A program made the position numbers and the translations under genes. The notes beneath the pieces are model-generated. The model saw nothing but the letters and a program-made list of their open reading frames with translations, did not search any database and was not told the DNA's origin. Below, one piece after another: positions 11,939 to 22,691 of a stretch of 64,000 bases of DNA. Source of the DNA: Salticus scenicus (Eukaryota; Arthropoda; Arachnida; Araneae; Salticidae); assembly GCA_963930645.1 (NCBI GenBank), contig OZ005662.1, positions 7,383,436 to 7,447,435 on the forward strand, given 5' to 3'. How positions within the stretch are numbered: position 1 is the first letter of the stretch; every line of letters starts with the position of its first letter.

Positions 11939-12464
11939 CTATAAGGAAAAATTATAATTTGCCAAAACAGACATACAAGGACATGAAGAATAAATATATG
12001 TTAAATGCATTATTATATCAGATAGTAGTAGACCAGTGATGGTGAACCTTTTGGTGAAGTGGGTCAAAATTTCTTCTTTATTCTTTTAGTAATAGTCCAT
12101 GGGTCACTAAATCAGTGACATCCCTTGGAAAAGAGGGGGAAGGGTGGCGAAAAAGAATGCTTTAAAGTTTAAAATGAGAAAATAACTTGAAAATGTCAAA
12201 AACTTATTAACAGAAAATTTTCCCAACTGTTTTATTTTTTTCCCTCACAAACTTCTAAATTTCCTTTTTGTTTTACAACTCTTGATTTTGCAAGAGAATA
12301 AAAAAAAGTAAAAATTGATGTCCAAAAATAGATATCAATAGACGGACACGGTGCACAATAGCAGCACTGCACTGAGTATATGGATAAACAGGCAATAAAG
12401 AAAAGCACATGTAGATTATGAAATATTTTTTTTAATTGAAAAACAATAATTGAAATATGAGTAC

Positions 12465-12651
12465 CAGAGATGCTAACTTCTAATAACAAAAAAGCAGGAG
12501 ACTTTTTCCAACAAGAAAGTTTGTAAGAAAAATGAGTAAAATTATGCAAATTTAATTTTAAGTAAAGCTTTATAAGCTTAGGAGGTATTTACAAAGCATC
12601 AGTATTAAAATTAAATGAATAATATATGTTTCTTGCAGTAAAACAAACTAT

Positions 12652-12686
<35 letters not shown>

Positions 12687-13186
12687 AGACATACAGTTGT
12701 TTAAAATTTATGTCAAAACAGACAGATTTGATCATTCTGCTCCTAATATAAAACAATAAGGATATTAATTATCTTTGTAAAAGAAAAGGTAATAAAGAAA
12801 TGAAAATATCAGCTATATTCTAATGAAATTTGAATTCTTTAAGTTTTCAATAATAGGTTTTTGGTATTTAAAAAAAAAAAAAAAAATCTTTTGATAATAA
12901 GACATTTTTCATTATGCAAAAATGAAAGTTAAAAATTTATTCTTAGCAAAAATTAGTTTCAAAGCATTATCAAACTGAACTTGATAAATTGCAGGGCAAG
13001 ATAAATTTCAATTTTCTTTCACATTTTTTTACCCAATCCCACAAATTTTAAGCCTAAATTATGCTAAGAGGGATAGATAAAAATTATATCAAAAAAGCAG
13101 AAGAAATGAGTGAAAAATCAGGAGCATGGGAAAAACAAGCAAAAATCAGGAGACTCCTGCCAAAAGCAGGAGACTTGGCATGTCTG
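12465..13186. mobile_element. CAGAGATGC-ended non-autonomous element
   Basis: The left end CAGAGATGCTAACTTC is an imperfect inverted match to the right end (complement CAGACATGCCAAGTCTCCTG). AGCAGGAGACTT occurs near both ends in direct orientation. The flanks are GAGTAC (12459-12464) and GAGTAT (13187-13192), a 6-bp duplication with one mismatch. It lies in the intron between the two terminal exons of the host gene. Confidence 0.6.
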
Positions 13187-14340
13187 GAGTATGTATAATG
13201 AGACTGAATTATTACACACATCAAGAAGCATAAGTACATAAGAAAATATCTAACAAAGAATAAAATATGTTGACTAAATAAAATGACGAGATTAAAATAA
13301 GTAAAATGAGTCAAAATGCAGAAAGGGTAAAAGTCAGTGGGTAGAGCATTTGAATTGCCATGGGGCCCAGAAGCTTTGAGAATAGTATAGCATACACATT
13401 TAATAAGAAATGAAGCATCCCAGAAACTTTTGGGTATGATGGAAATAAAGCAGATCTCAAAAGTCACGGAATAGCAAAAGTACAAACTGAAAAAATTAGG
13501 ATTGAATGATACATATGCTGTTAAAGTTATATAAGCTTAAAATCGTGTAGGAAAAAAAAAAAAATATATATATATATATATATATCACACTTAATAAATC
13601 CTTATTATATATATATATTCCACATTTTCAATAGTAGAAAATGTAATGATATAAAAAGAAAATTTTTTAATTAACAGGGAAAAAAATTCCAAGTTGAAAA
13701 TTTCTTCCCTGGGTATGAAAGTTTGATCTAAATTGTCTTTGTGACTCATAATTCTGTAAAAATAAATAAATAAAAATTATAAAGTTATTTAAAATAATTA
13801 AATAATACAGATTATTGCTGAAGCTTTATATTTCATGAAAGTATAATCGTCTCTCGATCTAAAGTTGAGATTTTTGTTTTTCATTTTTTTCTTTATTTTC
13901 CTATCAGTATTTCTATGCAAAAATCCCTTTTGTATTTTCACAGCACTTTTTTAATGATAGTGATTGTTGTTAGAAAATAGTGGTAGTAAAAAAAAAAAAA
14001 AAAAAAGTGTAAATCTGTTTTCTGATCTCATGAAGAAAAACTATTTAAAGACTAATATAAAAATGTCTCCTCCTTTGCCCAGCCAGATTATTTTTTGCTG
14101 GCACACACGATCATAAATATATGCATTCATATCAATTGCATGATGAATCCAAGTTGAAAACATTACACACAAAGTTCAAAATTTATTTACATTTATTTTG
14201 TCAATATAGAAAAATACAACCTTGATTCATTCATACCAAATGATTTCAAAATTTAAAAAAAAAAAGCTAACGATTTCACTCAAGTCGAAAAAAAAAAATC
14301 TAATGAAAATTAAAAGGCATAAAATATCACTCCACATTTG
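13187..14340. other. Intron or 3' UTR sequence between terminal exons A and B
   Basis: No coding signal is seen. It contains a (TA)n run at about 13562-13586 and A-rich tracts. Minus-strand AATAAA motifs near 14180-14200 could serve the end of isoform A. Confidence 0.4.
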
Positions 14341-14529
14341 CTACTGCCTTCCTCTGCATGTCCCCAAATGGTTATATACAGCATTTCCATCTGGAAATTC
14401 AGTAACACATAACCAGCAAAAATGTGCATGACAAGATCTACAAGTCATATGATTACATCCGTGCGTCTTCTCTATGGCTGTTTTACATCTGGGACACCGT
14501 TTACATTCTTTGGTACCATTTTGCCAAAC
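14341..14529 (-). CDS. Terminal exon A: catalytic RING2 (Rcat), isoform A
   Basis: The exon has 62 codons plus a TAG stop, and the acceptor is gttttctag. It begins VWQNGTKECKRCPRCKTAIEK and continues THGCNHMTC and CHAHFCWLC, the Rcat zinc-ligand pattern. The Cys of HGCNHMTC is the expected catalytic cysteine. It ends with VYNHLGTCRGRQ. It starts in phase 0 with VWQ, exactly like terminal exon B, so the two are alternative last exons that arose by exon duplication. AATAAA-like signals occur on the minus strand near 14180-14200, which would allow separate polyadenylation. Confidence 0.85.
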   Translation of the reverse strand, partial: VWQNGTKECKRCPRCKTAIEKTHGCNHMTCRSCHAHFCWLCVTEFPDGNAVYNHLGTCRGRQ

Positions 14530-15845
14530 CTAGAAAACAAATATTTCTAGGTAATCAAAACTGACTGTCATCTGGGTTGTATAAATTAAAAATTGTACTA
14601 ATGATGTACATTTAATAATTAAAAAGTATGATGAATAATTTCGTCAACAAACACCACAATTTTCAAATACATATACACAACAATTGTTTTCAGTTTAACT
14701 CTGTAACATTTGTTTTGCACTGAATCCAAACATTTTTTTTTTTTTTTTCTTTAACTGATTTTTAAACTTTATGCAGAAGATCCAAGAAATTTCTTAGTAG
14801 GCACAAGTGCACTTTGCTGCTTGGATGATAGAGATCAAGACAATATTTTTAGAAGCGGCAAGTGGCCACTGGATTTGATCAACTAAGTGGCCACTCATGA
14901 GTCTATGTTATACGTGAGATTCACACACATAATTTAAAAAAAATATATAGAGAGATATACACACACACAAAGGCATAAAAACACAAATGATATGGTTGGG
15001 AAATTAAACTAAGAAATAGTGATCTTAATTGTATTATTTTAATAATTAAAAAAAAAAAAAAAAATCTTTAAACATTGATTAATTTTTTTAAAAACTTGCG
15101 TACTTCTCTATCTTAAAATTTTCAATATCTGAAATGAACAGGTGTGGGAAGAAAACATAATAGGATGAGAAATCAAATCATTGAAAAATGATTCGGCTTT
15201 TGAGGGAAGATACGATCTTGTTTGAACTTCTGTTGGGTGTTTATCATTTTATTCTTATTAGTGTTTTAAGAGTGAATTCTATAAGTGTGTAGTATTCTAT
15301 AAGTGTGTAGTGTAGTTATAGTAGTATACAATCCAACTTTTATAAGCTAATAATAACTATCTATGGTATTTAGAAAGAAATTTTTATTTAAAGATTTAGT
15401 AACGAGGAAAAATATATGGATTTCTTAGATAAATATTGTGAACATTTTACTATGGAAAACAGCTGGCTATAATGATGACAGCTGAAACACACTCCAGCAA
15501 AATAATGTGATTTGTCATACACAATTCGCGTTAAAAAAAAAAAATTACTTTATATTTCATTGCAAAAGAAATACAAAAATGATTCATTTGATAAAAATTT
15601 CGCCTAGTCTGGCATCTCCATCTGCAAACAGAAAACATCAGTGATTAGAATTAGAGGAAAACAAAATTATTTTGAGTCGGGGGGGGGGGGGGGGGGGGCA
15701 AAGAACCTGAGGTTTAATTTTATTAACAGACATATGATTGCTAAAATTACAAATTAGCTGAAAAATTTTTGCTAGCATGATTGGTTGGTTGATTTTTTGA
15801 ACACTGATAATGTCACTTTTAATAAATTTATTACTTAAACAGTTA
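14530..15845. other. Intron sequence, no gene recognised
   Basis: AT-rich sequence with a G run at about 15679-15698. No reading frame worth naming is seen. Confidence 0.45.
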
Positions 15846-17723
15846 TCTATATTAATAAAAACAGACTTTTGTCTGTAAATTAGTTAGAATCGAAAAATTT
15901 TGCAATATCTTCACATTTCACACACCATAAAAGCCGAAAATGACTTCAGAAAATTTTGCCTGCGTGTGTGTCATCGTGTCTGTATGTTGCTTTTTTTGTC
16001 CGGGCATCACCCGAGAATAGTTGGACAGAATTCAACAGCACTTGGCAGAAACTTAGATCTTTACCTAACTTAAAATTATACCTATAGAAATTTTCAAAAT
16101 TTTGATTAGTTTTTGAATTGTGGGTAAAAAATGCTTGTGCATGCGCCATAAAGATTTTTTCAGTAAAACGCACTGAATGGAAAAATAAAATATAAAAATA
16201 AATTTTTAAGTTAAAGACTTTTTATTCGTGTGATTCGCACTACAAATTATGAAAAGACTGAAATTGAAATGCAGTGTTGCCATCTAAATTCCATACTTTA
16301 GGTAATTTTAAAAAATCTAATTGTCGTATCGAAAAATTGTTTATATCCCAGGATTCAGAAAAATCACCCCTTTCATTTAGTACTAAATTTGTAACGATAG
16401 GTCTGATATTTCAAATTTATTTTTGCCTTTTTCCATTTTTTCGTTGTCACCTAAATTTCATACTTTAGTTATTTTTAAAAAATCTAATTGTCACATCGAA
16501 AAACTGTTTGCACCCATGGATTCAGAAAAATCACCCCTTTCATTTGGTACCAAATTTATAAATAATATAGGTATGATATTTCTAATTTATTTTCCCCTTT
16601 TTCTGTTTTCAACCCAGATTCGGTAGGTTTTATATTTATATATAAGCATTAATATATATTTTTATTTTCTAGAAATAAAATGAAATATTTTTTAAATTCA
16701 CGTGAATAATAATAAAAATTAGAGAGAAAAATAAATAGTTGACCTACAAAAGTTGGTTAATTTTTTTTTTTTTTTAATCAGGAATTGGCTCATGTAGATA
16801 AATATTTTCATAGAGATATTTGGCATTAGTTTAATATTTTTATTTAATTAAGCAGTACTTTTCTTTCCTGCAGTAAAACAAAATTTTTCTTTGTTATTAT
16901 GTACCTTATGAGATTCTTTTATGTTCTCCCCTTAATTGTAAATGGTTATAATTTGGATTTCATTAAGATTTTTTATTTTTATTTTGTAAATATCATAAAA
17001 GGGTTTTTATTTTATTTTATTATTTTATTTTATTTTATTATTTTATTATATTTTATTATATTTATTTATTTATTGTATGGAACCGCTTTAGTATCGGATC
17101 CCTTTGGCAAAATTTGAAATTTTGCACCGAAGTACCTCAGACGTTTCTCGCCAACATCTTTAGTTGCACAATTGAGATAGCCATTTCAATTCATTGCAAA
17201 AATGGCTTAAAATATTTAAAGTCACCAAAGGGGTCCCATACTAAAGCTGTGCTTTTTGTATTTATTTATTTATAATATTTTCTATTAAAGACTTCTGCGG
17301 CCACAAAATTTGGTGCATAAATTGTTTGTATGCATCTGGCACTTATTGTAACGGGATTTTACGAAATTCGAAATCCCCCCTTACCCCCCCCTTCTCGGAG
17401 TCGGAGGGCAATAAACACATGTAAAAACATGTTTTCCCGTTTGAATTTGCTTTAAATTATCTTAGAATGGCAAATTTTGGTGTGTGGATATTGATTAAGT
17501 ATGCGTTATGTACAATAGCGGAATTTTGGAAAACTTCGAACTTACCCGCTGCAGAACGGGAAGTAACAAGTGGGTAAGTTGCTGCCGAAGGCAGTGGGGA
17601 CGCAGACTCCTCACGTTGCAAGCGAGAAAAGCCTCTACCAATCACAGCAAGAACTTAGGTTCTTGATAAAGATATGGGATTTTGACAACTCATTTAAGTT
17701 TAATGTCCAGCAAAGCCTGCTAG
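15846..17723 (+). mobile_element. Non-autonomous Helitron
   Basis: It starts TCTATATTAATAAAA after A (15845) and ends GCAAAGCCTGCTAG before T (17724), the TC...CTAG and A/T insertion pattern of Helitrons. Its 3' end and the GCCGAAGGCAG region near 17583 match the Helitron at 34551-36083. Inside are two tandem units of about 170 bp (16266-16440 and 16441-16620); a related module occurs at about 35165-35295 and 55975-56110. There is no Rep/helicase ORF. Confidence 0.75.
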
Positions 17724-17912
17724 TATATTATATAGCTTTTATCTACATTAAACATTTTCAGAATTTTTTTTTTTTTTTTTCATTAACACAAATTAACTCT
17801 TTAGTATAAATGCAATAAATTTTATAATCTCTTAAAATTCCATGCCAATAGAAAAAAAAAAAAAATTAAACAAATACAAAATATGATTATAAAATAAGTT
17901 AAAAGACCTTAC

Positions 17913-18625
17913 TTAGGCTTCATCTTCTGCAAGAAGCTTTTCGTGGGAGGATCCTCCCCCTTTATCAATTGCAAAATGTGCTTGTGGGCCTTGGCTATTT
18001 ATAGCTTTACTTCGTTCTTCCAATAGGTAGTGCCACTGCGGATCTATTTTGGCGGATTCGTGGTCATTAATGGCGACATTATCACTAATTATCTCGATAC
18101 TCTCTCTGTAAAACGCGTAAGCATGGTTATTGTAATTGGCCAATTTTTCAACGTCATTAAATTTAATATCTATTTTATGTTCGCAATATGTTCGAGCAAG
18201 TGCGGTAGTAAATCGGACAAATTTAATATCATTTTCATGTTCTTTGAGACGTGTTTTTATTTTTCTTTTTGTAACTCCTATGTAACTTCCGGTATTTTTA
18301 TCGGGGTATTCTATAGGGATCTTATAAACTCCGGCGGTTTCAAGGGGAGGAATAATATCTTTGTCGTTTCTTTTAATTTGGAAAATATTTGGGTTGGGCT
18401 TATTTGGGATGTTTAGATTAAATTTATTAGTGGTATTTTTTACTTTGAGGTTCCTTGATTATATGGTATTGAAAATGTAAACATTTTTTGCGTTTTTTGA
18501 TGGTTAGTAATTTGATTTAACTGTTTAATTCTTTTTTTATATAAATTTTCAACAAGGAATTTAGGATATCCAGCTTCAATGGTTAATTTTTTAATAAATT
18601 TAAGTTCTTTATCTAAGTCATTTTT
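17913..18625 (-). pseudogene. Penelope-like ORF, left unit, linker and GIY-YIG endonuclease
   Basis: Reading on the minus strand from 18625, the linker (KNDLDKELKFIKKLTIEAGY ... TFSIPYNQGTSK) meets a stop at 18440 because about 4 bases are missing relative to the right unit. After the shift the frame continues through GVYKIPIEYPDKNTGSYIG and KIKTRLKEHEND to the C-terminus HEKLLAEDEA at 17913. GIY-YIG nucleases nick target DNA for this class of retroelement. The upstream RT portion continues beyond the CAGGG insertion at 19546. Confidence 0.8.
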
Positions 18626-18631
18626 ATTATT

Positions 18632-19539
18632 CAGGGTTGCCAACTTTTCAAAAGCAGTTTGAGGAGTATTCAGGGAAATTTTGAGGAGCATTTAGGCTAC
18701 TTTGAGGAACATATTTAAAAATTTAAATAATACACACAAAAAAAAAAAAAGAAAGAAAGAAAGAAAGAAACTACTATGGAAGATACTCCTTCCTGGTCTT
18801 AGATCCCTTGAGTTGTCAATCGGCCTTAAAGTTCAATAGCTCTGAATCCATTACTTTATTGATAAATAATATAAATAAACAATTTTTTTCGTCAGAAAAT
18901 ATTATTTTTTAACGACCTATTAAGCATTAAGATAACTGAAACATTGATATAGTTTAAAAGAAAATCAAAATACTGTATAATCATAGCATTGGGTTTCTTT
19001 CTTACCCCCTTTCAGCTTGTGGTTTTAATTAAACACGCTCTTAGCTAATGTAAACAAATACTTGTTCCTGTTCTGAGTCAGCAATATTTTGATTACGCAA
19101 AGCCTAGCACTAGAATGTTTTTTCTTTACTATTTATTTATGAGTATTGTACGATGTGAAGCCTGTTGAAGAAACTTCAGCTTGATTGTAAAAGTTAGTTT
19201 TGTTATCTTTTATTTTTTTTCAAAAAGGACTTCAAGCGCTTTCATAGATAAAAAATAAAATTAAAAGAATAATGTTTTATGCCGCAACTGTTGGAAATGC
19301 AAAATCAAAAGTTGATAAAGATTGGATCGTTATTTCTGTCTAGATGTGTGCAAGGAAAGAAAAAAAGTTTTTTTTTTTTTTTTTTTTCAGTGTTTGCCAC
19401 TATTCAGTTTTATGTACTTAATAAAAAATATTTAGCTAAGTGGTCAAGACTGAATTTGCGGAGCATCGAAATGACATCGCGGATTTGCAGAGTTTTTTTC
19501 GGAGAAACTCCGCAGAAATCGGAGCACTTGGCAACCCTG
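18632..19539. mobile_element. CAGGGTTGCCAA-ended element inserted in the Penelope ORF
   Basis: The ends are CAGGGTTGCCAAC and CTTGGCAACCCTG. The flanks are ATTATT on both sides (18626-18631 and 19540-19545). The right Penelope unit at about 30620-30640 preserves the empty site with a single ATTATT, so a 6-bp target duplication is directly demonstrated. It is 908 bp with no transposase. Confidence 0.85.
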
Positions 19540-19545
19540 ATTATT

Positions 19546-19781
19546 GCATATTAATATTGTGCGATTAACGTAACTACGGATTGTATTAATTTTATATCGA
19601 TAAGGGGTTTTGCTTCTATTGTTAACTATTTCGTTGCTGGCCATCGGTTTCCTGTAAACAGTGGTTCTTATTTTATTATTTTCACGTTTAATTTTTACAT
19701 CTAAATAGTTAATTTCAATTACCCTGCTCGGATTCATGGGTAAATTTAATATTTTTGTCTAGCAGATTTAATTCATTAAGT
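19546..19781 (-). pseudogene. Penelope-like ORF, left unit, segment after the RT catalytic motif
   Basis: On the minus strand, starting beside the Gypsy insertion, the first frame reads EILNELNLLDKNIKFTHE. A one-base shift then leads to INYLDVKIKRENNKIRTTVY, RKP and YVNRTILICNN, which runs into the CAGGG insertion. The pattern LDKNIKFT..INYLDVKI is typical of Penelope RT just after the YxDD motif. Confidence 0.75.
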
Positions 19782-19786
19782 ATTTC
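19782..19786. repeat. Gypsy target-site duplication, left copy
   Basis: ATTTC directly before the 5' LTR; it matches 30380-30384. Confidence 0.9.
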
Positions 19787-20927
19787 TGTCATGCGAAATC
19801 AATATTTCGTCTGACATCTTTCTCTAATAAATAGTTTTATCTAATAAGAAACCCAAATTTTCTATTTAAAGAATGAATAAATGAAATAATAATGATAATA
19901 AATATGAAAGGGGGTGAGGAGAAATTGAAATAAATAATAAGAAAACATTTAATTTTTTCTTTCTGCATATTACATCGTTTTTATGAAATAATTATAGTAT
20001 AAAAACATAATTTAATTAATAGCCATTTTTGTTCTCATTTTAAAACATTATTCCGTTTTCAGAAAATAAATAAGTATTTTATTATACACTATTTGTATGT
20101 GGTATGTTCTAGAACTTTAGTTTTTTTTTCAAAATTCGGTGAGCACCTTGTCAATCAATCTTATTCAACGCCTTCCCGAATTTATTTCTAATTTTTCCAT
20201 TCGCCAGTTTGAGTTTTGAGTTCGCCTATGAAAAACGTAAATAATCATTTAAATTTGATTAGTAGAACTCTATATACGTCATTTGGCTTGTTTTCCTAAT
20301 TGGCATTAGTCAGGGTAACAATATATTTCTAAATTTCTCAATTTTGGCGATTATATAATCATTCTTTTCTTTTGTTTATAACATATCCGTTAGCCTGTCA
20401 ACTAGCTTTTTCGATCGTCTGCGTTTATCTCGCACCTGGCGATGGTCGGTGATTAAGATAACCTTTTCACCCAGATAAATAGCGGACACACGCCGCGATC
20501 GGGAGCTCGCTCTCTCTTCGTCTCCTCTCCAGCCCTCGCTCTTTTTTTCTCCCTGCGGAAGTTAACGAAGAATGCCGGGCGGTAAGTTCAACGATATCTA
20601 ATAAGCAGGAGGGAAGATTTTGGGTCTCGGATTTATATAGTGGACGTCTGATGCCCCGAAGATAAATTGATATAAATTTATTTATAAAGAAAAAATATAA
20701 ATAAAGGAAATGTAGATGTTCAGTGGAGTCTTCTTGCTTACTATTAGTTTCAATTCCTTTTTATATAGCAAAGAACACATGTGGTAAGTCTCAACAATAT
20801 ATTATTTTGATGATTAAAAAATATAGATTTCCAACAGAATGTGCTATTCAACCCCTGGGTTGATTTATTTCTTGGTTGATCACGGCGATTTATTTCTTTT
20901 AGTTTATTGCCAAGATTTGGCACGACA
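19787..20927 (+). repeat. 5' LTR of the Gypsy retrotransposon (1141 bp)
   Basis: It begins TGTCATGCG and ends GGCACGACA (TG...CA), and by eye it is identical over its length to 29239-30379. A GC-richer block near 20440-20590 with GATAAATAGCGG and a pyrimidine-rich CTCTCTCTTCG stretch is the likely promoter/start region. It is followed by an ATG (20572) and a strong splice donor (GGCGGTAAGTTC). Confidence 0.92.
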
Positions 20928-20930
20928 ACA

Positions 20931-20948
20931 TGGTGCCTAATATCCGGG
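20931..20948 (+). promoter_or_regulatory. Candidate primer-binding site
   Basis: TGGTGCCTAATATCCGGG begins 3 bases after the 5' LTR. TGG next to the LTR matches the CCA end of a tRNA; the particular tRNA cannot be named from the sequence. Confidence 0.55.
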
Positions 20949-21566
20949 ATATTTTTTTTTATGATGTAGATTTGAAACGTTTTGTTGGAAATGACTAATA
21001 TTATATAGTATTTTATATTTCTATAATAAAATAATAATGACTTAATAAAAAAAAAAAAAAAAAAAAAAAAAAACGATAGTGTTGTTCAAAACAGGAAATG
21101 ACTTTATAAAATGTATTATACTTGACCGTTATTATAAATGTCTACCTGGATGTAAAAAAAAAAAAAAAATAAATAATAATAATAATAAATAATAATTAGG
21201 TATTCATTAAAACTAAGTGTATTCAGAGTGTAATGAAGAGAAGGTGAAATAAAATAAAGACTAATGGTCTCACTTCCTGATGTTTATATATGTATATATA
21301 TTTTATTTTGGTCATATATAAGGTGATTATCTATTTATTTTATAATTGTATAATTTATTGGTAATTTTAGTTCATATACCTAATTTGTGAATAAAAGAGA
21401 AAACTAGATATTTAATATCTTGAATATTTTAAGTAATTCAACAAAGAAGAATGATATACATTTATAGGTGTTTTGCTAGTTTTCTAAAAGCAAAATAATA
21501 ATAATAATAAAAAAAAGAAAATATATTATATATACACAATAACCATTGTATGTAATATAATAAAAT

Positions 21567-22691
21567 ATGGCTAAGGTAAATTTACCGTCTTCGAACATTG
21601 TTCCCTTTGATGGGGATCCTGAATATTTACCTTTTTTTAAACAACAAATTACAGACCTAGCAAAAATAAACAAATGGTCAACAGAAGCAACGTCAATTTG
21701 TCTTAAAAATAACTTGAAAGGCCCAGCATTAAAATATATTATACAATTATCTCATACACAGAATTTCACAACTCCACAGGAGATTTTCTTGGCATTGGAG
21801 AAATTCTTTAAACCGTCTTCACTGCCACAAGCACTTGTAGATTTAGCTAACTTTAGACTACTCCCAGGCGAATCCATGAATAATTTAGCACATCGCCTGA
21901 ACTGCACGGTGGCAAGAGCCTATACAGATATATCGGATCAAAATGTACTTGCTTCTATAAAGTATCGTAAACTCCTTGAAATTCTCCCACCTGATATAAG
22001 ATCACACATACTAAATAATAATGTCAATAATTATGATCAGGCAATAGAACAAGCTCAATTGGTACAAGAATGTTCTGTTTCCAATGAAGTGCTAAATCAG
22101 ATTGCAAATAAAGATAATGATATTGACAAACTAAAACAAGAAATTCACTGCATCAAAGAAAGTTTACAAAAACCGAATGAAGATGTTAGAGTACACCAAA
22201 CAAAAACACATCCTAAAAATATGTTTCCAAAAGCCAGATACAGAAACAATGCAAATAGAAACCACTACGGTATAAAAACGTCTCCCAGCAAGTTTAACTA
22301 TAAAAAACATACACATTTCCAGAACAAACGCAAAATGTTATTCCCAGAATGCATGTGTTGTGGCCTTAATAACCACCTGTTAAAGAACTGTCGCAAACTC
22401 CAGAACATGTGTGATGCAGCTGGTTTTGCTCGAGCTTCCCCTTACCAAAATGTTTACAACAATACACCCCAATGCTTCCCTGCTACTCAACATCATTTTA
22501 TGCCAGCTCCTCAATCAGCGCTTCCACCAAATTATCCTCATGCAGTTAACAATAGAGACATTAATTATGTTCAGACTGTACCCGATTCAAGTAACGCCTG
22601 TCCACAGTCCTGGTCTCAGCAAACCACAAATACAGCAAACTCTAACAATCTTCCTATGATGTCTTACTCTGCACAGGAAAACCAGTGGTGA
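21567..22691 (+). CDS. gag: Gypsy Gag
   Basis: The ORF is 374 codons from ATG. The N-terminal half (PFDGDPEYLPFFKQQI, LALEKFFKP, ANFRLLPGESMNNLAHRL) is a retrotransposon Gag capsid-like region. Residues about 262-275 form a CCHC zinc knuckle, CMCCGLNNHLLKNC (C-x2-C-x4-H-x4-C). The tail is rich in N, P and Q. Gag packages the RNA and forms the particle. It overlaps pol by 7 bases in a different frame. Confidence 0.88.
   Translation: MAKVNLPSSNIVPFDGDPEYLPFFKQQITDLAKINKWSTEATSICLKNNLKGPALKYIIQLSHTQNFTTPQEIFLALEKFFKPSSLPQALVDLANFRLLPGESMNNLAHRLNCTVARAYTDISDQNVLASIKYRKLLEILPPDIRSHILNNNVNNYDQAIEQAQLVQECSVSNEVLNQIANKDNDIDKLKQEIHCIKESLQKPNEDVRVHQTKTHPKNMFPKARYRNNANRNHYGIKTSPSKFNYKKHTHFQNKRKMLFPECMCCGLNNHLLKNCRKLQNMCDAAGFARASPYQNVYNNTPQCFPATQHHFMPAPQSALPPNYPHAVNNRDINYVQTVPDSSNACPQSWSQQTTNTANSNNLPMMSYSAQENQW

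Noticed and set aside
12033..12120. CAGTGATGGTGAACCTTTTG looks like a hAT (Charlie-like) end.
   Set aside because: No matching opposite end or target duplication was found nearby, so it is not called as an element.
14820..14900. GTGGCCACT repeats similar to a block at 32220-32300 could be another transposon end.
   Set aside because: Similarity is short and borders could not be set.
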